From NCBI RefSeq assembly GCF_900129135.1, contig NZ_FQVI01000005.1, positions 9,437 through 73,436 on the forward strand: a DNA stretch of 64,000 bases, read 5' to 3'. Of this stretch, positions 17,941 through 25,167 are shown piece after piece. The number at the start of each line of letters is the position of its first letter. The first letter of the stretch is position 1. The notes beneath the pieces are model-generated. The model ran no database searches. It had not been told where the DNA came from and saw only the letters and a list, made by a program, of their open reading frames with translations. The position numbers and the translations under genes were made by a program. This DNA is from Lactonifactor longoviformis DSM 17459 (lineage in GTDB: Bacteria; Bacillota; Clostridia; Lachnospirales; Lachnospiraceae).

Positions 17941-18505
17941 ATTACTCCTGACCGCCGGTTTGTTCGCATGCATCCCGTTTCTCCACGGGGTCACGTATCT
18001 GGATGCCCAATACAGCGCTGACTGTCTGGAAAGATATGTGGCTCTGGCTGGCTTTCTCCTGTTTCCCGCTCTGGCGGCGCCGGAGCAGGAGAAGGAAATC
18101 CGGGAAATGACAGCTGCCCGCCCCAAGGCTCACTGGACAACTTTAGGGGCGCGGATCTGTATGGCATGCATAGCTTCGTACCTTTGTATTCTGGCCTTTG
18201 GGGCAGTGCTTAGGGCCGGACACTGTGAGTTCCCATACTGGGCCTATACTGCGGGAACCTTCTGTTCGGCAGCGGCCCTGGGAAGCTTTGGACTGCTGGG
18301 CGCTGTCATATCCCGGAATCATATAGCCGGGTATCTGGTTTCCCTGGGATATTACCTGGCCAATTTGTTCGGGGGTCCTGATAAGATGGGACTGCTTTTT
18401 CTCAATGGTATGACAGCCCAGTCCGGGGGACAAAAGCCTGTGCTGCTCTGCATTGCAGGGGTATTGCTGATTCTGAGTATGCTTATAACAAAATATCAAA
18501 AATGA
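17900..18505 (+). CDS. ABC transporter membrane subunit, LanG-like
   Basis: 201 residues with about six hydrophobic segments (LLLTAGLFACIPFLHG, YVALAGFLLFPALAAP, ICMACIASYLCILAFG, GTFCSAAALGSFGLLGAV, IAGYLVSLGYYLANLFGG, LLCIAGVLLILSML). It starts inside the upstream permease gene, so the two are probably made in a fixed ratio. It is likely the second membrane half of the exporter. No individual family motif is strong enough for a firmer name. Confidence 0.65.
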   Translation: MYWKINFKLCIANKLLLTAGLFACIPFLHGVTYLDAQYSADCLERYVALAGFLLFPALAAPEQEKEIREMTAARPKAHWTTLGARICMACIASYLCILAFGAVLRAGHCEFPYWAYTAGTFCSAAALGSFGLLGAVISRNHIAGYLVSLGYYLANLFGGPDKMGLLFLNGMTAQSGGQKPVLLCIAGVLLILSMLITKYQK

Positions 18506-18573
18506 AGAGAGCATTGCTGCTGCCTGTATACTGTCCGGGGGATATTTTTCATGGCAAAAATCGCCGCGGTTGC

Positions 18574-18602
18574 TTGACTCAGGGGAAAATATGTGATATA
18601 GT
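18574..18602 (+). promoter_or_regulatory. Promoter of the rpmG-secE-nusG operon
   Basis: TTGACT, 17-bp spacer, TATAGT. Transcription would start near 18609, giving a 5' leader of about 130 nt before rpmG. Confidence 0.75.
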
Positions 18603-18645
18603 AGACAAGCGACATGGAAGTAGGTCTTTTTTTTATGCCTAAAAT

Positions 18646-18711
18646 TGCGGGTATGGTAACCGCAGCAGGCGGAGAAAAGTCCGTTGTAACTTGGTAGAAC
18701 GTGAACTACCA
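18646..18711 (+). ncRNA. Three-hairpin leader of rpmG
   Basis: Three consecutive stem-loops lie in the leader: TGCGG / CCGCA (18646-18664), CGGA / TCCG extended by two G-T pairs (18668-18685), and TGGTAG / CTACCA (18692-18711). They end 16 nt before the Shine-Dalgarno. This is not a tRNA. A protein-binding leader or an RNA-processing element is possible; I do not recognise a named family. Confidence 0.4.
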
Positions 18712-18740
18712 GCGATATTGAACACATGGAGGTGGAAGTC

Positions 18741-18890
18741 GTGCGCGTAAAGATCACATTGGCATGTACGGAATGTAAACAACGTAATTACAACATGACA
18801 AAAGAAAAGAAAAATCATCCAGAGAGAATGGAGACCAAAAAGTACTGCAAATTCTGTAAGACCCACACAATGCACAAAGAGACCAAATAA
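18741..18890 (+). CDS. rpmG: 50S ribosomal protein L33
   Basis: 49 residues from a GTG start, behind GGAGGTGG. It carries the L33 core [14 protein letters not shown] and two CxxC pairs (C9/C12 and C36/C39) that form a zinc ribbon, so this is the zinc-binding C+ paralogue. The position before secE-nusG is standard for Clostridia. Too short for many gene callers but unmistakable. Confidence 0.95.
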   Translation: MRVKITLACTECKQRNYNMTKEKKNHPERMETKKYCKFCKTHTMHKETK

Positions 18891-18913
18891 TCCGGTCCGC
18901 GAGAGGTGAAACC

Positions 18914-19120
18914 ATGGCAGAAGAAGTAAAGAAAGAGAAAGCTCAGAAAAAGAGCTGGTTTGCGGGACTCCAAACCGAATTCAAGAAAATTATCTGGCCT
19001 GACAAAAAGACATTGGGAAAGCAGACAGTTGCCGTTGTGGTGATTACTGTGCTCCTGGGTGCTATCATTGCAGTTCTTGACAGTGCGGTCTTAGAGGGAA
19101 TTAATTTCTTAATCAGGTAA
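18914..19120 (+). CDS. secE: Preprotein translocase subunit SecE
   Basis: 68 residues, the short single-span form found in Gram-positives. A lysine-rich N-terminus and the conserved amphipathic helix FKKIIWPDKKTLGKQT come before one membrane span (VAVVVITVLLGAIIAVLDSA). It clamps SecY in the protein-export channel. It is 23 bp from rpmG and 16 bp from nusG, all one operon. Confidence 0.95.
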   Translation: MAEEVKKEKAQKKSWFAGLQTEFKKIIWPDKKTLGKQTVAVVVITVLLGAIIAVLDSAVLEGINFLIR

Positions 19121-19136
19121 GGACAAGGGTGATTAT

Positions 19137-19652
19137 ATGTCAGAAGCAAATTGGTACGTTGTCCATACCTATTCAGGGTATGAGAACAAAGTAAAGGCCA
19201 ACATTGAAAAGACAATTGAAAACAGACATCTGGAAGATCAGATCCTGGAAGTCCGTGTTCCCATGCAGGACGTTGTAGAACTTAAAAACGGCGTAAAAAA
19301 ACAGGTCCAGAAAAAGATGTTTCCCGGATATGTGCTGCTGAACATGGTTATGAACGATGACACCTGGTACGTTGTAAGAAATACCAGAGGTGTGACCGGA
19401 TTTGTAGGACCGGGTTCCAAGCCAGTGCCGCTTACAGAAGAAGAGATGAAGCCTCTTGGTATTCATGAAGCAGATCTTCAGGTAGACTTTGCAGAAGGAG
19501 ACAGCGTGGTTGTCACCGGAGGCGTATGGAAGGATACTACCGGAGTGATTCAGAGTATCAATGAAGGAAAGCAGATTGTTACCATCAATGTTGAGCTCTT
19601 CGGCCGCGAGACGCCGGTAGAAATTAGTTTCGCAGAAGTTAAAAAAATGTAA
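19137..19652 (+). CDS. nusG: Transcription termination/antitermination factor NusG
   Basis: 171 residues. The NGN domain begins WYVVHTYSGYENKVKANIEKTIENR and contains MFPGYVLLNM. The C-terminal KOW domain shows GDSVVVTGGVWKDTTGVI. It binds RNA polymerase and modulates pausing, and couples transcription to translation. Immediately upstream of rplK as usual. Confidence 0.96.
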   Translation: MSEANWYVVHTYSGYENKVKANIEKTIENRHLEDQILEVRVPMQDVVELKNGVKKQVQKKMFPGYVLLNMVMNDDTWYVVRNTRGVTGFVGPGSKPVPLTEEEMKPLGIHEADLQVDFAEGDSVVVTGGVWKDTTGVIQSINEGKQIVTINVELFGRETPVEISFAEVKKM

Positions 19653-19683
19653 CAAAAGGAAGGGCTGTCCTGACGGATGGCTC

Positions 19684-19711
19684 GTGGGAGGGAAATCCCC
19701 GACATTACCAC
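19684..19711 (+). promoter_or_regulatory. Two-helix RNA element, copy 1 (upstream of rplK)
   Basis: GTGG at 19684-19687 pairs with CCAC at 19708-19711. Inside it, GGG-AAAT-CCC forms a second helix, with an asymmetric internal loop (GA on one side, about 8 nt containing ACATTA on the other). The same element recurs at 20235-20262 before rplA. Two short helices around an asymmetric loop is the form of L1-binding mRNA sites. Confidence 0.5.
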
Positions 19712-19727
19712 ATTAGGAGGTGCCAAA

Positions 19728-20153
19728 ATGGCAAAGAAAGTTCAAGGCTATATTAAATTACAGATTCCTGCTGGAAAGGCAACACCAGCACCACCGGTTG
19801 GACCTGCACTGGGTCAGCATGGTGTAAACATTGTACAGTTTACAAAAGAATTCAATGCTAGGACTGCTGACAAGGGCGATGTAGTTATCCCTGTAGTGAT
19901 CACTGTTTATGCAGACAGAAGCTTCAGCTTTATCACAAAAACTCCGCCGGCTGCAGTTTTACTGAAGAAAGCCTGCAATATTAAATCAGGTTCCGGTGTT
20001 CCTAACAAGACAAAGGTTGCTACAATTTCTAAAGCTAAGCTTCAGGAAATTGCAGAGACAAAGATGCCGGACTTAAATGCAGGATCTTTGGAAGCAGCGA
20101 TGAGCATGGTTGCAGGTACTGCCCGCAGCATGGGAATCACTGTAGAAGATTAA
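19728..20153 (+). CDS. rplK: 50S ribosomal protein L11
   Basis: 141 residues from the ATG at 19728 (AGGAGGT seven bases upstream). An in-frame upstream ATG would translate the leader hairpin and is rejected. L11 motifs: [20 protein letters not shown], the N-terminal domain that touches the GTPase centre, and the RNA-binding GTARSMGI end. First gene of the rplKA pair. Confidence 0.96.
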   Translation: MAKKVQGYIKLQIPAGKATPAPPVGPALGQHGVNIVQFTKEFNARTADKGDVVIPVVITVYADRSFSFITKTPPAAVLLKKACNIKSGSGVPNKTKVATISKAKLQEIAETKMPDLNAGSLEAAMSMVAGTARSMGITVED

Positions 20154-20169
20154 GATACCCATCTCCGGC

Positions 20170-20209
20170 CTCATTGATTCATGCTCCGGGCATGAGAGGA
20201 ATCACTGAG
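20170..20209 (+). ncRNA. Bulged stem-loop between rplK and rplA
   Basis: CTCA-T-TGATTC-ATGC pairs with GCAT-(5-nt bulge GAGAG)-GAATCA-C-TGAG around a TCCGG loop. It is a long, specific structure in the 125-bp rplK-rplA gap, followed by the second two-helix element. It could be a ribosomal-protein binding site or an RNase site. Confidence 0.4.
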
Positions 20210-20234
20210 AGATGATACCGTATAATTACGACAC

Positions 20235-20262
20235 GTGGGAGGGAAATTCCCGCAATTACCAC
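20235..20262 (+). promoter_or_regulatory. Two-helix RNA element, copy 2 (upstream of rplA)
   Basis: GTGG at 20235-20238 pairs with CCAC at 20259-20262 around GGGA-AAT-TCCC, with the internal loop GA / GCAATTA. It matches the copy before rplK in helix and loop layout and lies eight bases closer to its AGGAGG site. L1 autoregulation by blocking initiation is the most natural reading. Confidence 0.5.
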
Positions 20263-20278
20263 TAGGAGGTTATTTAAG

Positions 20279-20971
20279 ATGAAACATGGTAAGAAATATG
20301 TAGAAGCTGCCAAAGCAGTGGAACGCTTCAAATTATATGATCCAGCTGAAGCTGTTGCAGTAGTAAAGAAGACAGCTGTAGCTAAGTTTGACGAGACAAT
20401 CGAAGCTCATATCAGAACAGGCTGTGACGGACGTCACGCAGATCAGCAGATCCGTGGTGCTGTTGTTCTTCCTCACGGAACCGGCAAAAAGGTTCGCGTA
20501 TTAGTATTTGCTAAGGATGCGAAAGCAGAGGAAGCAAAGGCAGCAGGAGCTGAATTCGTAGGAGGGGATGAGTTGATTCCCAAGATTCAGAACGAAGGAT
20601 GGCTGGACTTCGACGTTGTAGTTGCTACTCCTGACATGATGGGTGTTGTAGGACGTCTGGGACGTGTCCTGGGTCCGAAAGGCCTGATGCCTAACCCAAA
20701 AGCAGGAACTGTTACAATGGACGTTACCAAAGCTGTTCATGATATTAAAGCCGGTAAGATTGAGTATCGTCTTGATAAAACAAACATCATTCACGTGCCA
20801 ATCGGAAAAGCTTCTTTCACAGAGGAGCAGTTAGCGGACAACTTCCAGACGCTTATGGATGCTATTAACAAGGCGAAACCAAGCGCATTAAAAGGAACCT
20901 TCTTAAAGAGTGTTACCATCGCTCCGACTATGGGACCTGGCGTTAAGATCAACCCTGTTAAGTTAGTATAA
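20279..20971 (+). CDS. rplA: 50S ribosomal protein L1
   Basis: 230 residues, full length. L1 motifs: the N-terminal [34 protein letters not shown], and the conserved [21 protein letters not shown], followed by KAGKIEYR and [20 protein letters not shown]1 binds the 23S rRNA stalk and commonly represses its own mRNA. Confidence 0.97.
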   Translation: MKHGKKYVEAAKAVERFKLYDPAEAVAVVKKTAVAKFDETIEAHIRTGCDGRHADQQIRGAVVLPHGTGKKVRVLVFAKDAKAEEAKAAGAEFVGGDELIPKIQNEGWLDFDVVVATPDMMGVVGRLGRVLGPKGLMPNPKAGTVTMDVTKAVHDIKAGKIEYRLDKTNIIHVPIGKASFTEEQLADNFQTLMDAINKAKPSALKGTFLKSVTIAPTMGPGVKINPVKLV

Positions 20972-20991
20972 TAGATTTGCAACAAAATGTA

Positions 20992-21020
20992 TTGACAGCC
21001 CGTCCGGCTTTTGATACAAT
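20992..21020 (+). promoter_or_regulatory. Promoter of rplJL
   Basis: Perfect TTGACA, 17-bp spacer, TACAAT. It starts transcription near 21027, at the beginning of the L10 leader. Confidence 0.8.
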
Positions 21021-21027
21021 ACCAAAG

Positions 21028-21170
21028 GATTATATGAATTATCATATATCACTGCCGAAGACAGCAGGTGCCGTATGGCATAAGGATGAAACCGCCTGCC
21101 GAGGAATGATTTTTTCTTTTAGATAAGAATCAATGCGCCCTCTTTGTCCTCGGATAAAGAGGGCTTTTTC
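21028..21170 (+). promoter_or_regulatory. Ribosomal protein L10 leader with attenuator
   Basis: The stretch between rplA and rplJ contains CTGCCGAAGACAGCAGGTGCC and CGCCTGCCGAGGAA, the arms of the Firmicutes L10(L12)4 leader. An intrinsic terminator follows: GCCCTCTTT (21137-21145) / AAAGAGGGC (21156-21164) plus five T. Excess L10-L7/L12 complex binding the leader would favour termination before rplJL. Confidence 0.85.
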
Positions 21171-21231
21171 ATTGCTATAATGGAAAATCCGACGGCGGTA
21201 CACTAAAATTTATAAGGAGGTGCACCAATTC

Positions 21232-21726
21232 ATGGCAAAAGTAGAACTGAAAAAACCAGTCGTAGAAGAGATCGCTGCCACTATTGCCGATGCCCAGGGT
21301 ATCGTATTAGTAAATTACAGCGGACTGACAGTTGAACAGGACACAAAACTGCGTAGGGAATTAAGAGAAGCTGGTGTTGTATACAAAGTATACAAAAACA
21401 CAATGATGAACTTTGCATTCCAGGGAACATCTTGTGAAGCGTTATGCAAACATCTGGAAGGAACCAACGCTCTTGCAGTGAGCAAGGACGATGCAACGGC
21501 TCCTGCCAGAATCCTCGCTAAGTTTGCTAAAACAGCTCCCAAGCTGGAATTAGTAGCAGGTGTCGTGGAAGACGCATATTACGACAAAGCCGGTGTGGAA
21601 GCACTTGCAGCAATCCCGTCAAGAGAAGAACTTCTCGGAAAACTGCTTGGAAGCATCCAGTCACCTATCGCAAACTTTGCTCGTGTTATCAGCCAGATTG
21701 CAGAATCTAAAGAAGCAGCAAACTAA
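21232..21726 (+). CDS. rplJ: 50S ribosomal protein L10
   Basis: 164 residues from the ATG at 21232 (AAGGAGGTG upstream; the ORF begins four codons earlier without a site). L10 motifs: [29 protein letters not shown] and [19 protein letters not shown]. The C-terminal helix that carries L7/L12 dimers is present. It forms the base of the ribosomal stalk. Confidence 0.96.
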   Translation: MAKVELKKPVVEEIAATIADAQGIVLVNYSGLTVEQDTKLRRELREAGVVYKVYKNTMMNFAFQGTSCEALCKHLEGTNALAVSKDDATAPARILAKFAKTAPKLELVAGVVEDAYYDKAGVEALAAIPSREELLGKLLGSIQSPIANFARVISQIAESKEAAN

Positions 21727-21758
21727 ACTATAAAATTAAATTATTGGAGGTAAATAAA

Positions 21759-22136
21759 ATGGCAAAATTAACAACAGCTGAATTTATTGAAGCTATCAAA
21801 GAGTTATCCGTATTAGAATTAAATGATTTAGTAAAAGCATGTGAAGAAGAATTTGGTGTATCTGCAGCAGCAGGTGTTGTTGTGGCAGCAGCAGGCGCAG
21901 GCGCAGCTGAAGCAGCAGAAGAAAAAGATGAGTTCGACGTAGAATTAACAGAAGTTGGACCAAACAAAGTTAAGGTTATCAAAGTTGTTCGTGAAGCTAC
22001 CGGCTTAGGCTTAAAAGAAGCAAAAGAATTAGTAGACGGAGCTCCTAAGGTAATCAAAGAAGCTGCATCTAAGGCAGAAGCAGAAGATCTGAAAGCTAAG
22101 CTGGAAGGCGAAGGCGCTAAGATTACTCTGAAATAA
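21759..22136 (+). CDS. rplL: 50S ribosomal protein L7/L12
   Basis: 125 residues from the ATG at 21759 behind TTGGAGG. The N-terminal dimerisation part ([25 protein letters not shown]), the alanine-rich hinge and the C-terminal factor-binding domain ([30 protein letters not shown]) are intact. In nearly all bacteria rpoB follows; here 29.5 kb of other genes intervene. Confidence 0.97.
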   Translation: MAKLTTAEFIEAIKELSVLELNDLVKACEEEFGVSAAAGVVVAAAGAGAAEAAEEKDEFDVELTEVGPNKVKVIKVVREATGLGLKEAKELVDGAPKVIKEAASKAEAEDLKAKLEGEGAKITLK

Positions 22137-22151
22137 TTTTGGTGAAAATAT

Positions 22152-22195
22152 AAAAGCTGTACATACCTCTGCGGGGGTAGGTACAGCTTTTTATT
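22152..22195 (+). terminator. rplL terminator
   Basis: AGCTGTAC / GTACAGCT with an inner TACC / GGTA and one A-G mismatch, followed by TTTTTATTTT. It closes the ribosomal-protein operon and overlaps the stop of the converging ImmA-like gene. Confidence 0.85.
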
Positions 22196-22622
22196 TTAGC
22201 CGCAATTCAATCAGCCGTTCCTGGTAACCAAATATTCTGGACAGACTTTCTATACTGGAATCCGGGAATTCGTTCAGCCGTTCATCACAGATCAATAATT
22301 CCATGGCAAATTTATTGGCCTCCATCTCCAGCTTATTAACTGATAAATACGTATTTGCAAATAAAAATGGGGTATTAGAGTCAGGGTGCAGAACAGCGTG
22401 TCCGAGTTCATGGGCAGCAGTGTATAACATAGCATGTTCATCCAGATTACAGTTAATGTGTATCTGCTTCTGACGCAGAACTTTATTGTAGTATCCCCGA
22501 ATACTTCCCAATTCCTCCCGCATTACCAGTATTCCCATGGAAGCGGCGATCTCAAAAGGGCTGTTGGTCTGGTATTTTTTTTGTAAATGTTGGACTATTT
22601 TTTTAATATCCAATAAAACCAC
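22191..22622 (-). CDS. ImmA/IrrE-type metallopeptidase
   Basis: 143 residues from a GTG start behind GAGGGG. The zinc motif HELGH spans 71-75 in AAHELGHAVLHP; a third ligand is expected in KLEMEANKFA (E99 or E101). Family members cleave phage-type repressors to induce the element. It lies 12 bp after the repressor gene, in the same operon, and would relieve repression of the tail genes. Confidence 0.87.
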   Translation of the reverse strand: MVLLDIKKIVQHLQKKYQTNSPFEIAASMGILVMREELGSIRGYYNKVLRQKQIHINCNLDEHAMLYTAAHELGHAVLHPDSNTPFLFANTYLSVNKLEMEANKFAMELLICDERLNEFPDSSIESLSRIFGYQERLIELRLK

Positions 22623-22633
22623 GTCCCCTCATC

Positions 22634-23071
22634 TTACTTTCTATATTTATTAGGCGTGAATTTCTGCTTTGCATTAATCTTTGCAATCCGCAAACTATTC
22701 TCGAGACTAGCTGTAAGCAGCTCTCTTGTCTCATCATCCAGTGGCTCTCCGCTGAACATAAGCGCGCTCTGACGGCTTTCCAGTTCAGACAGCATGGCTT
22801 CCAGCCGCTTGGAGATATCGTTTTGGTCCCGTCTCGTTAACTGCGGTTCACCTGCACCACTCTCCAGTAAATCGTATTTAGTAATACTAAAATAGTCGGC
22901 GATCTTCTGAAGCTTGGGCATGGGAGGGATTACCTTGCCAACGCACCAGGTATTGAATGTTGTTGGACTTATTCCCAGATCTTTAGCAATCTCCTTTTGC
23001 TGTTTCCCGCTTATGGATATAAAATGATTTAGATTTCTAGAAAATATCTTTTTTTGCTCTTCCCCTGTCAT
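22634..23071 (-). CDS. XRE-family repressor (CI-like)
   Basis: 145 residues. An N-terminal helix-turn-helix (KEIAKDLGISPTTFNTWCVG...IPPMPKLQKIADYF) is followed by a C-terminal helical region rich in E, R and L. No LexA-type peptidase motif is seen, so induction likely runs through the adjacent ImmA-like protease rather than self-cleavage. It is divergent from the tail genes and faces a set of four operator sites. Confidence 0.87.
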   Translation of the reverse strand: MTGEEQKKIFSRNLNHFISISGKQQKEIAKDLGISPTTFNTWCVGKVIPPMPKLQKIADYFSITKYDLLESGAGEPQLTRRDQNDISKRLEAMLSELESRQSALMFSGEPLDDETRELLTASLENSLRIAKINAKQKFTPNKYRK

Positions 23072-23094
23072 GGCAATGACCTCCTTTTATAATG

Positions 23095-23214
23095 ATAATA
23101 CTATATTATAGGATTAATTTCAATAAAAATCCTATAAAATAATATCCATATATTGACAATCCTATAAAATAGGATTAAAGTATAAAATACGCTGACAATC
23201 CTATTTTATTAGAT
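23095..23214. promoter_or_regulatory. CI/Cro-like divergent switch with four operators
   Basis: Operators share the 17-bp form ATCCTAT-N3-ATAGGAT: 23098-23114 (one mismatch), 23129-23145 (two), 23159-23175 (perfect) and 23198-23214 (two). Leftward promoter: TTGAAA (complement of 23118-23123), 17 bp, TATTAT (complement of 23095-23100), with the first operator lying across its -10 box and spacer. Rightward: TTGACA at 23153-23158, 17 bp, TAAAGT, with the perfect operator inside the spacer. This explains most of the 183-bp gap between the divergent genes. Confidence 0.75.
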
Positions 23215-23254
23215 TTCATGACGGTATAGCAATATGTAAATTGGAGGGGTAATA

Positions 23255-23608
23255 GTGAACAGGAGAGAATTAAAACTAAATGAATATGGGATAAGCAGTA
23301 AACGTTTTAAGGAATTAAGTGCTTTTTGTGAACAGTATCCGGAATGGGTAGAGGAACTTAAAAAGAGGTCACCGGCTGTTTGCGCTGATGCAGTCCGCAG
23401 GTCAGAATTGGAGAATAAGTGCCGTATAATTGAGACCGCAGCTTTAGAGGCGGATGAGGAACTGGGAAATTTTATCATCAAATCAGTCTGCTATGAGAAA
23501 CCATTTTGGTATCTTCGGGATATCTTAGAAATTCCCTGCAGCCAAAGCGCGTTTTATGACAGACGGAGGTATTTTTTTTATCTGTTACATAAGAGAAAGA
23601 GGATGTGA
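23255..23608 (+). CDS. Phage-type small protein, possible late activator
   Basis: 117 residues, GTG start behind TTGGAGGGG. It is basic and helical, ending WYLRDILEIPCSQSAFYDRRRYFFYLL, a pattern like the C-terminal helix-turn-helix of phage late-transcription activators (ArpU/RinA type), where an isoleucine-proline-cysteine-serine turn precedes a tyrosine- and arginine-rich helix. It is the first gene of the rightward transcript. I infer a regulatory role; no enzymatic motif is visible. Confidence 0.5.
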   Translation: MNRRELKLNEYGISSKRFKELSAFCEQYPEWVEELKKRSPAVCADAVRRSELENKCRIIETAALEADEELGNFIIKSVCYEKPFWYLRDILEIPCSQSAFYDRRRYFFYLLHKRKRM

Positions 23609-23722
23609 ACACCTCCGGGACATCAGGTACAGATATAATAATATCATCGAAAGGACATGAATATATAAAATTTGTTTCTTTCGGTGTTTCTAAATGGCCA
23701 TTGGAAACGGAGGTATTGGATT

Positions 23723-23935
23723 GTGGGTGAGAAGGATAAAGGCAGAAGAGACATGGACTTGAATGCAGACAAAAGAGGTTTAGTATTTATGAGGTGTGCA
23801 GGAACAGACAGCCGCGGGCAGCCGTGCAACAGACTGTTGGGCAAGGTGTCCGGGAATGCTGAAATCAAGTGCAGAAAATGCGGCGCATTAAATTTCTACA
23901 ATTCTATAACAGGACGAATAACCTGCAGTCGGTGA
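23723..23935 (+). CDS. Com-like zinc-ribbon protein
   Basis: 70 residues from a GTG at 23723, nine bases after GGAGG; the upstream open frame has no site. The core CNRLLGKVSGNAEIKCRKCGALNFYN matches the Com family of phage Mu, a zinc finger that binds mRNA and activates translation of mom. An extra cysteine pair (RCAGTDSRGQPCN) is present. No Mom-like gene is in the window, so the target here is unknown. Confidence 0.65.
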   Translation: MGEKDKGRRDMDLNADKRGLVFMRCAGTDSRGQPCNRLLGKVSGNAEIKCRKCGALNFYNSITGRITCSR

Positions 23936-23964
23936 ATAGAAAACACCAATAGTAAAGGTAGGTG

Positions 23965-24360
23965 ATGATATTGCAGGATTATTTTGATACGGTATATAAC
24001 CGTCTTACATCTGCGGTGAAAGGTGTATGCCAGAATGCTGGCAAAGAAACCATAGGCCTCCCGGCAGCATTTCCATATATGGATGTCAGCCTCGAAGATT
24101 GTCCGGCCAGTTTAAAGGCCGCTGATTTGGAGGATATGGACAATGCTGTAGAACCTGTGATTAAAATTACTGTTTATACAGAGGGACAGGAGCAGGCAGA
24201 TTTGGCCAGAAATATTTTATCGTTGGCAGGTGCTGAAATGCAGCAGATGCTCTTTCGCAGAAGCCTGGGACCACAAAGAGTAACTGTTCCTGATACCGGA
24301 AACATTTTCTGTATCAGTGCCCGGTACACCAGGGTTATCTGTGACGGAGATTTATCTTAA
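23965..24360 (+). CDS. Tail terminator/completion-like protein
   Basis: 131 residues; GTG 23962, ATG 23965 and TTG 23971 are all possible starts behind AAAGGTAGG. Its position just before the tail tube gene and its pattern (helical N-terminus, VIKITVYTEG strand, helix with AEMQQMLFRR, then DTGNIFCISARYTR strands) fit gpU-like tail terminators of siphophages. The assignment rests on position and secondary-structure pattern, not on a clear signature. Confidence 0.45.
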   Translation: MILQDYFDTVYNRLTSAVKGVCQNAGKETIGLPAAFPYMDVSLEDCPASLKAADLEDMDNAVEPVIKITVYTEGQEQADLARNILSLAGAEMQQMLFRRSLGPQRVTVPDTGNIFCISARYTRVICDGDLS

Positions 24361-24401
24361 AAGAGACAAAAGAATAACAATTTAAAGGAGGATGCTTAAA
24401 T

Positions 24402-24827
24402 ATGGCAGGAGAAGTAGCAAAAAAAGCAGTAAGTACTATTAATACAATTCTGGAGACGTCAGAGGACGGAACTACATGGACAAAACTATGCAGGATTAAA
24501 TCTTATCCGGCGCTGGGAGGGGCTCCTGAACAGGTGGAGACCACAGATCTGGAAGATGATACTCAGACATTTGTACCAGGTGTACAGACGATGGAGGCCA
24601 TGGATTTTGTGGCGAACTACACACTGGAAGCATATACAACTGTCAGCGGAAAAGCAGGAAAAAGCTTACGCTACAGGATTTCCATGGGCAAAGATGGCGT
24701 GGACGGTGTAGCGAGCTGGGAAGGACAGCATACAGTCTTTATCAATGAGGGTGAGGTCAATGGGGTCAGAGAGATGACAATTTCCGTAGCTCCCGCATCC
24801 AAGATTACAATTGCAGCCAAGGCGTAA
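24402..24827 (+). CDS. Phage tail tube protein
   Basis: 141 residues behind AAAGGAGG. It has the beta-rich pattern of siphophage major tail proteins: a short N-terminal arm, EQVETTDLEDDTQTFVPGV in the first sheet, FVANYTLEAY, and a C-terminal MTISVAPASKITIA strand. The gene directly before the chaperone pair is the tube gene in lambda-like and TP901-like phages. No sheath gene accompanies it, so the tail is non-contractile. Confidence 0.7.
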   Translation: MAGEVAKKAVSTINTILETSEDGTTWTKLCRIKSYPALGGAPEQVETTDLEDDTQTFVPGVQTMEAMDFVANYTLEAYTTVSGKAGKSLRYRISMGKDGVDGVASWEGQHTVFINEGEVNGVREMTISVAPASKITIAAKA

Positions 24828-24864
24828 AAGGCAGAATAAAACGAATTCAGATGGGAGATAGAAC

Positions 24865-25167
24865 ATGAATATAAAAATAAATCAAAAAAATTACTCTGTG
24901 GCAGAGCTTAGCTTTAAAGATATGGTGCATATGGAGGATATGGGGTTTTCTGTCATTGAGATGTTCCAGAAGGCAAAGGTATTCTCTCTGGCAGTTGCAT
25001 TTGTAGGTGTCTGTGCAAACTGCAGCCGTGAGGAAGCGGAGCATCTTTGTGAGCAGCACGTTCTTGGCGGTGGTAAAATTGAGGATATTTATGAAGCTTT
25101 TAATAAGGCGGTAGAAGATTCGGGTTTTTTCAAAAAACTCCTCGGAGTGAACGGGGACAAGAAATAG
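24865..25167 (+). CDS. Tail assembly chaperone (gpG-like)
   Basis: 100 residues. The position between tube and tape measure, the small acidic helical fold, and a slippery run near its end identify it as the G-type chaperone that coats the tape-measure protein. Most ribosomes would stop at 25167; a fraction slipping at TTTTTTC (25125-25131) would continue into the following reading frame to give a GT fusion. Confidence 0.65.
   Translation: MNIKINQKNYSVAELSFKDMVHMEDMGFSVIEMFQKAKVFSLAVAFVGVCANCSREEAEHLCEQHVLGGGKIEDIYEAFNKAVEDSGFFKKLLGVNGDKK
25125..25131 (+). other. Putative -1 programmed frameshift site (G to GT)
   Basis: In the G frame the codons are GGT TTT TTC AAA AAA, so T TTT TTC is a canonical X XXY YYZ heptamer; G GGT TTT just before it also qualifies. 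The -1 frame is open from 25107 to the stop at 25553. Slippage would give a fusion of about 229 residues. Confidence 0.6.

Noticed and set aside
18640-18715. tRNA gene upstream of rpmG/secE
   Set aside because: Three hairpins are present but no acceptor stem, T-loop or CCA-compatible end can be formed.
19677-19727. N-terminal extension of L11
   Set aside because: The extra 17 residues translate the two-helix leader element; the ATG at 19728 has AGGAGGT and gives the standard L11 start.
20221-20226. TATAAT as an internal promoter for rplA
   Set aside because: No -35 element at a suitable distance; the region is better explained as a structured mRNA leader.
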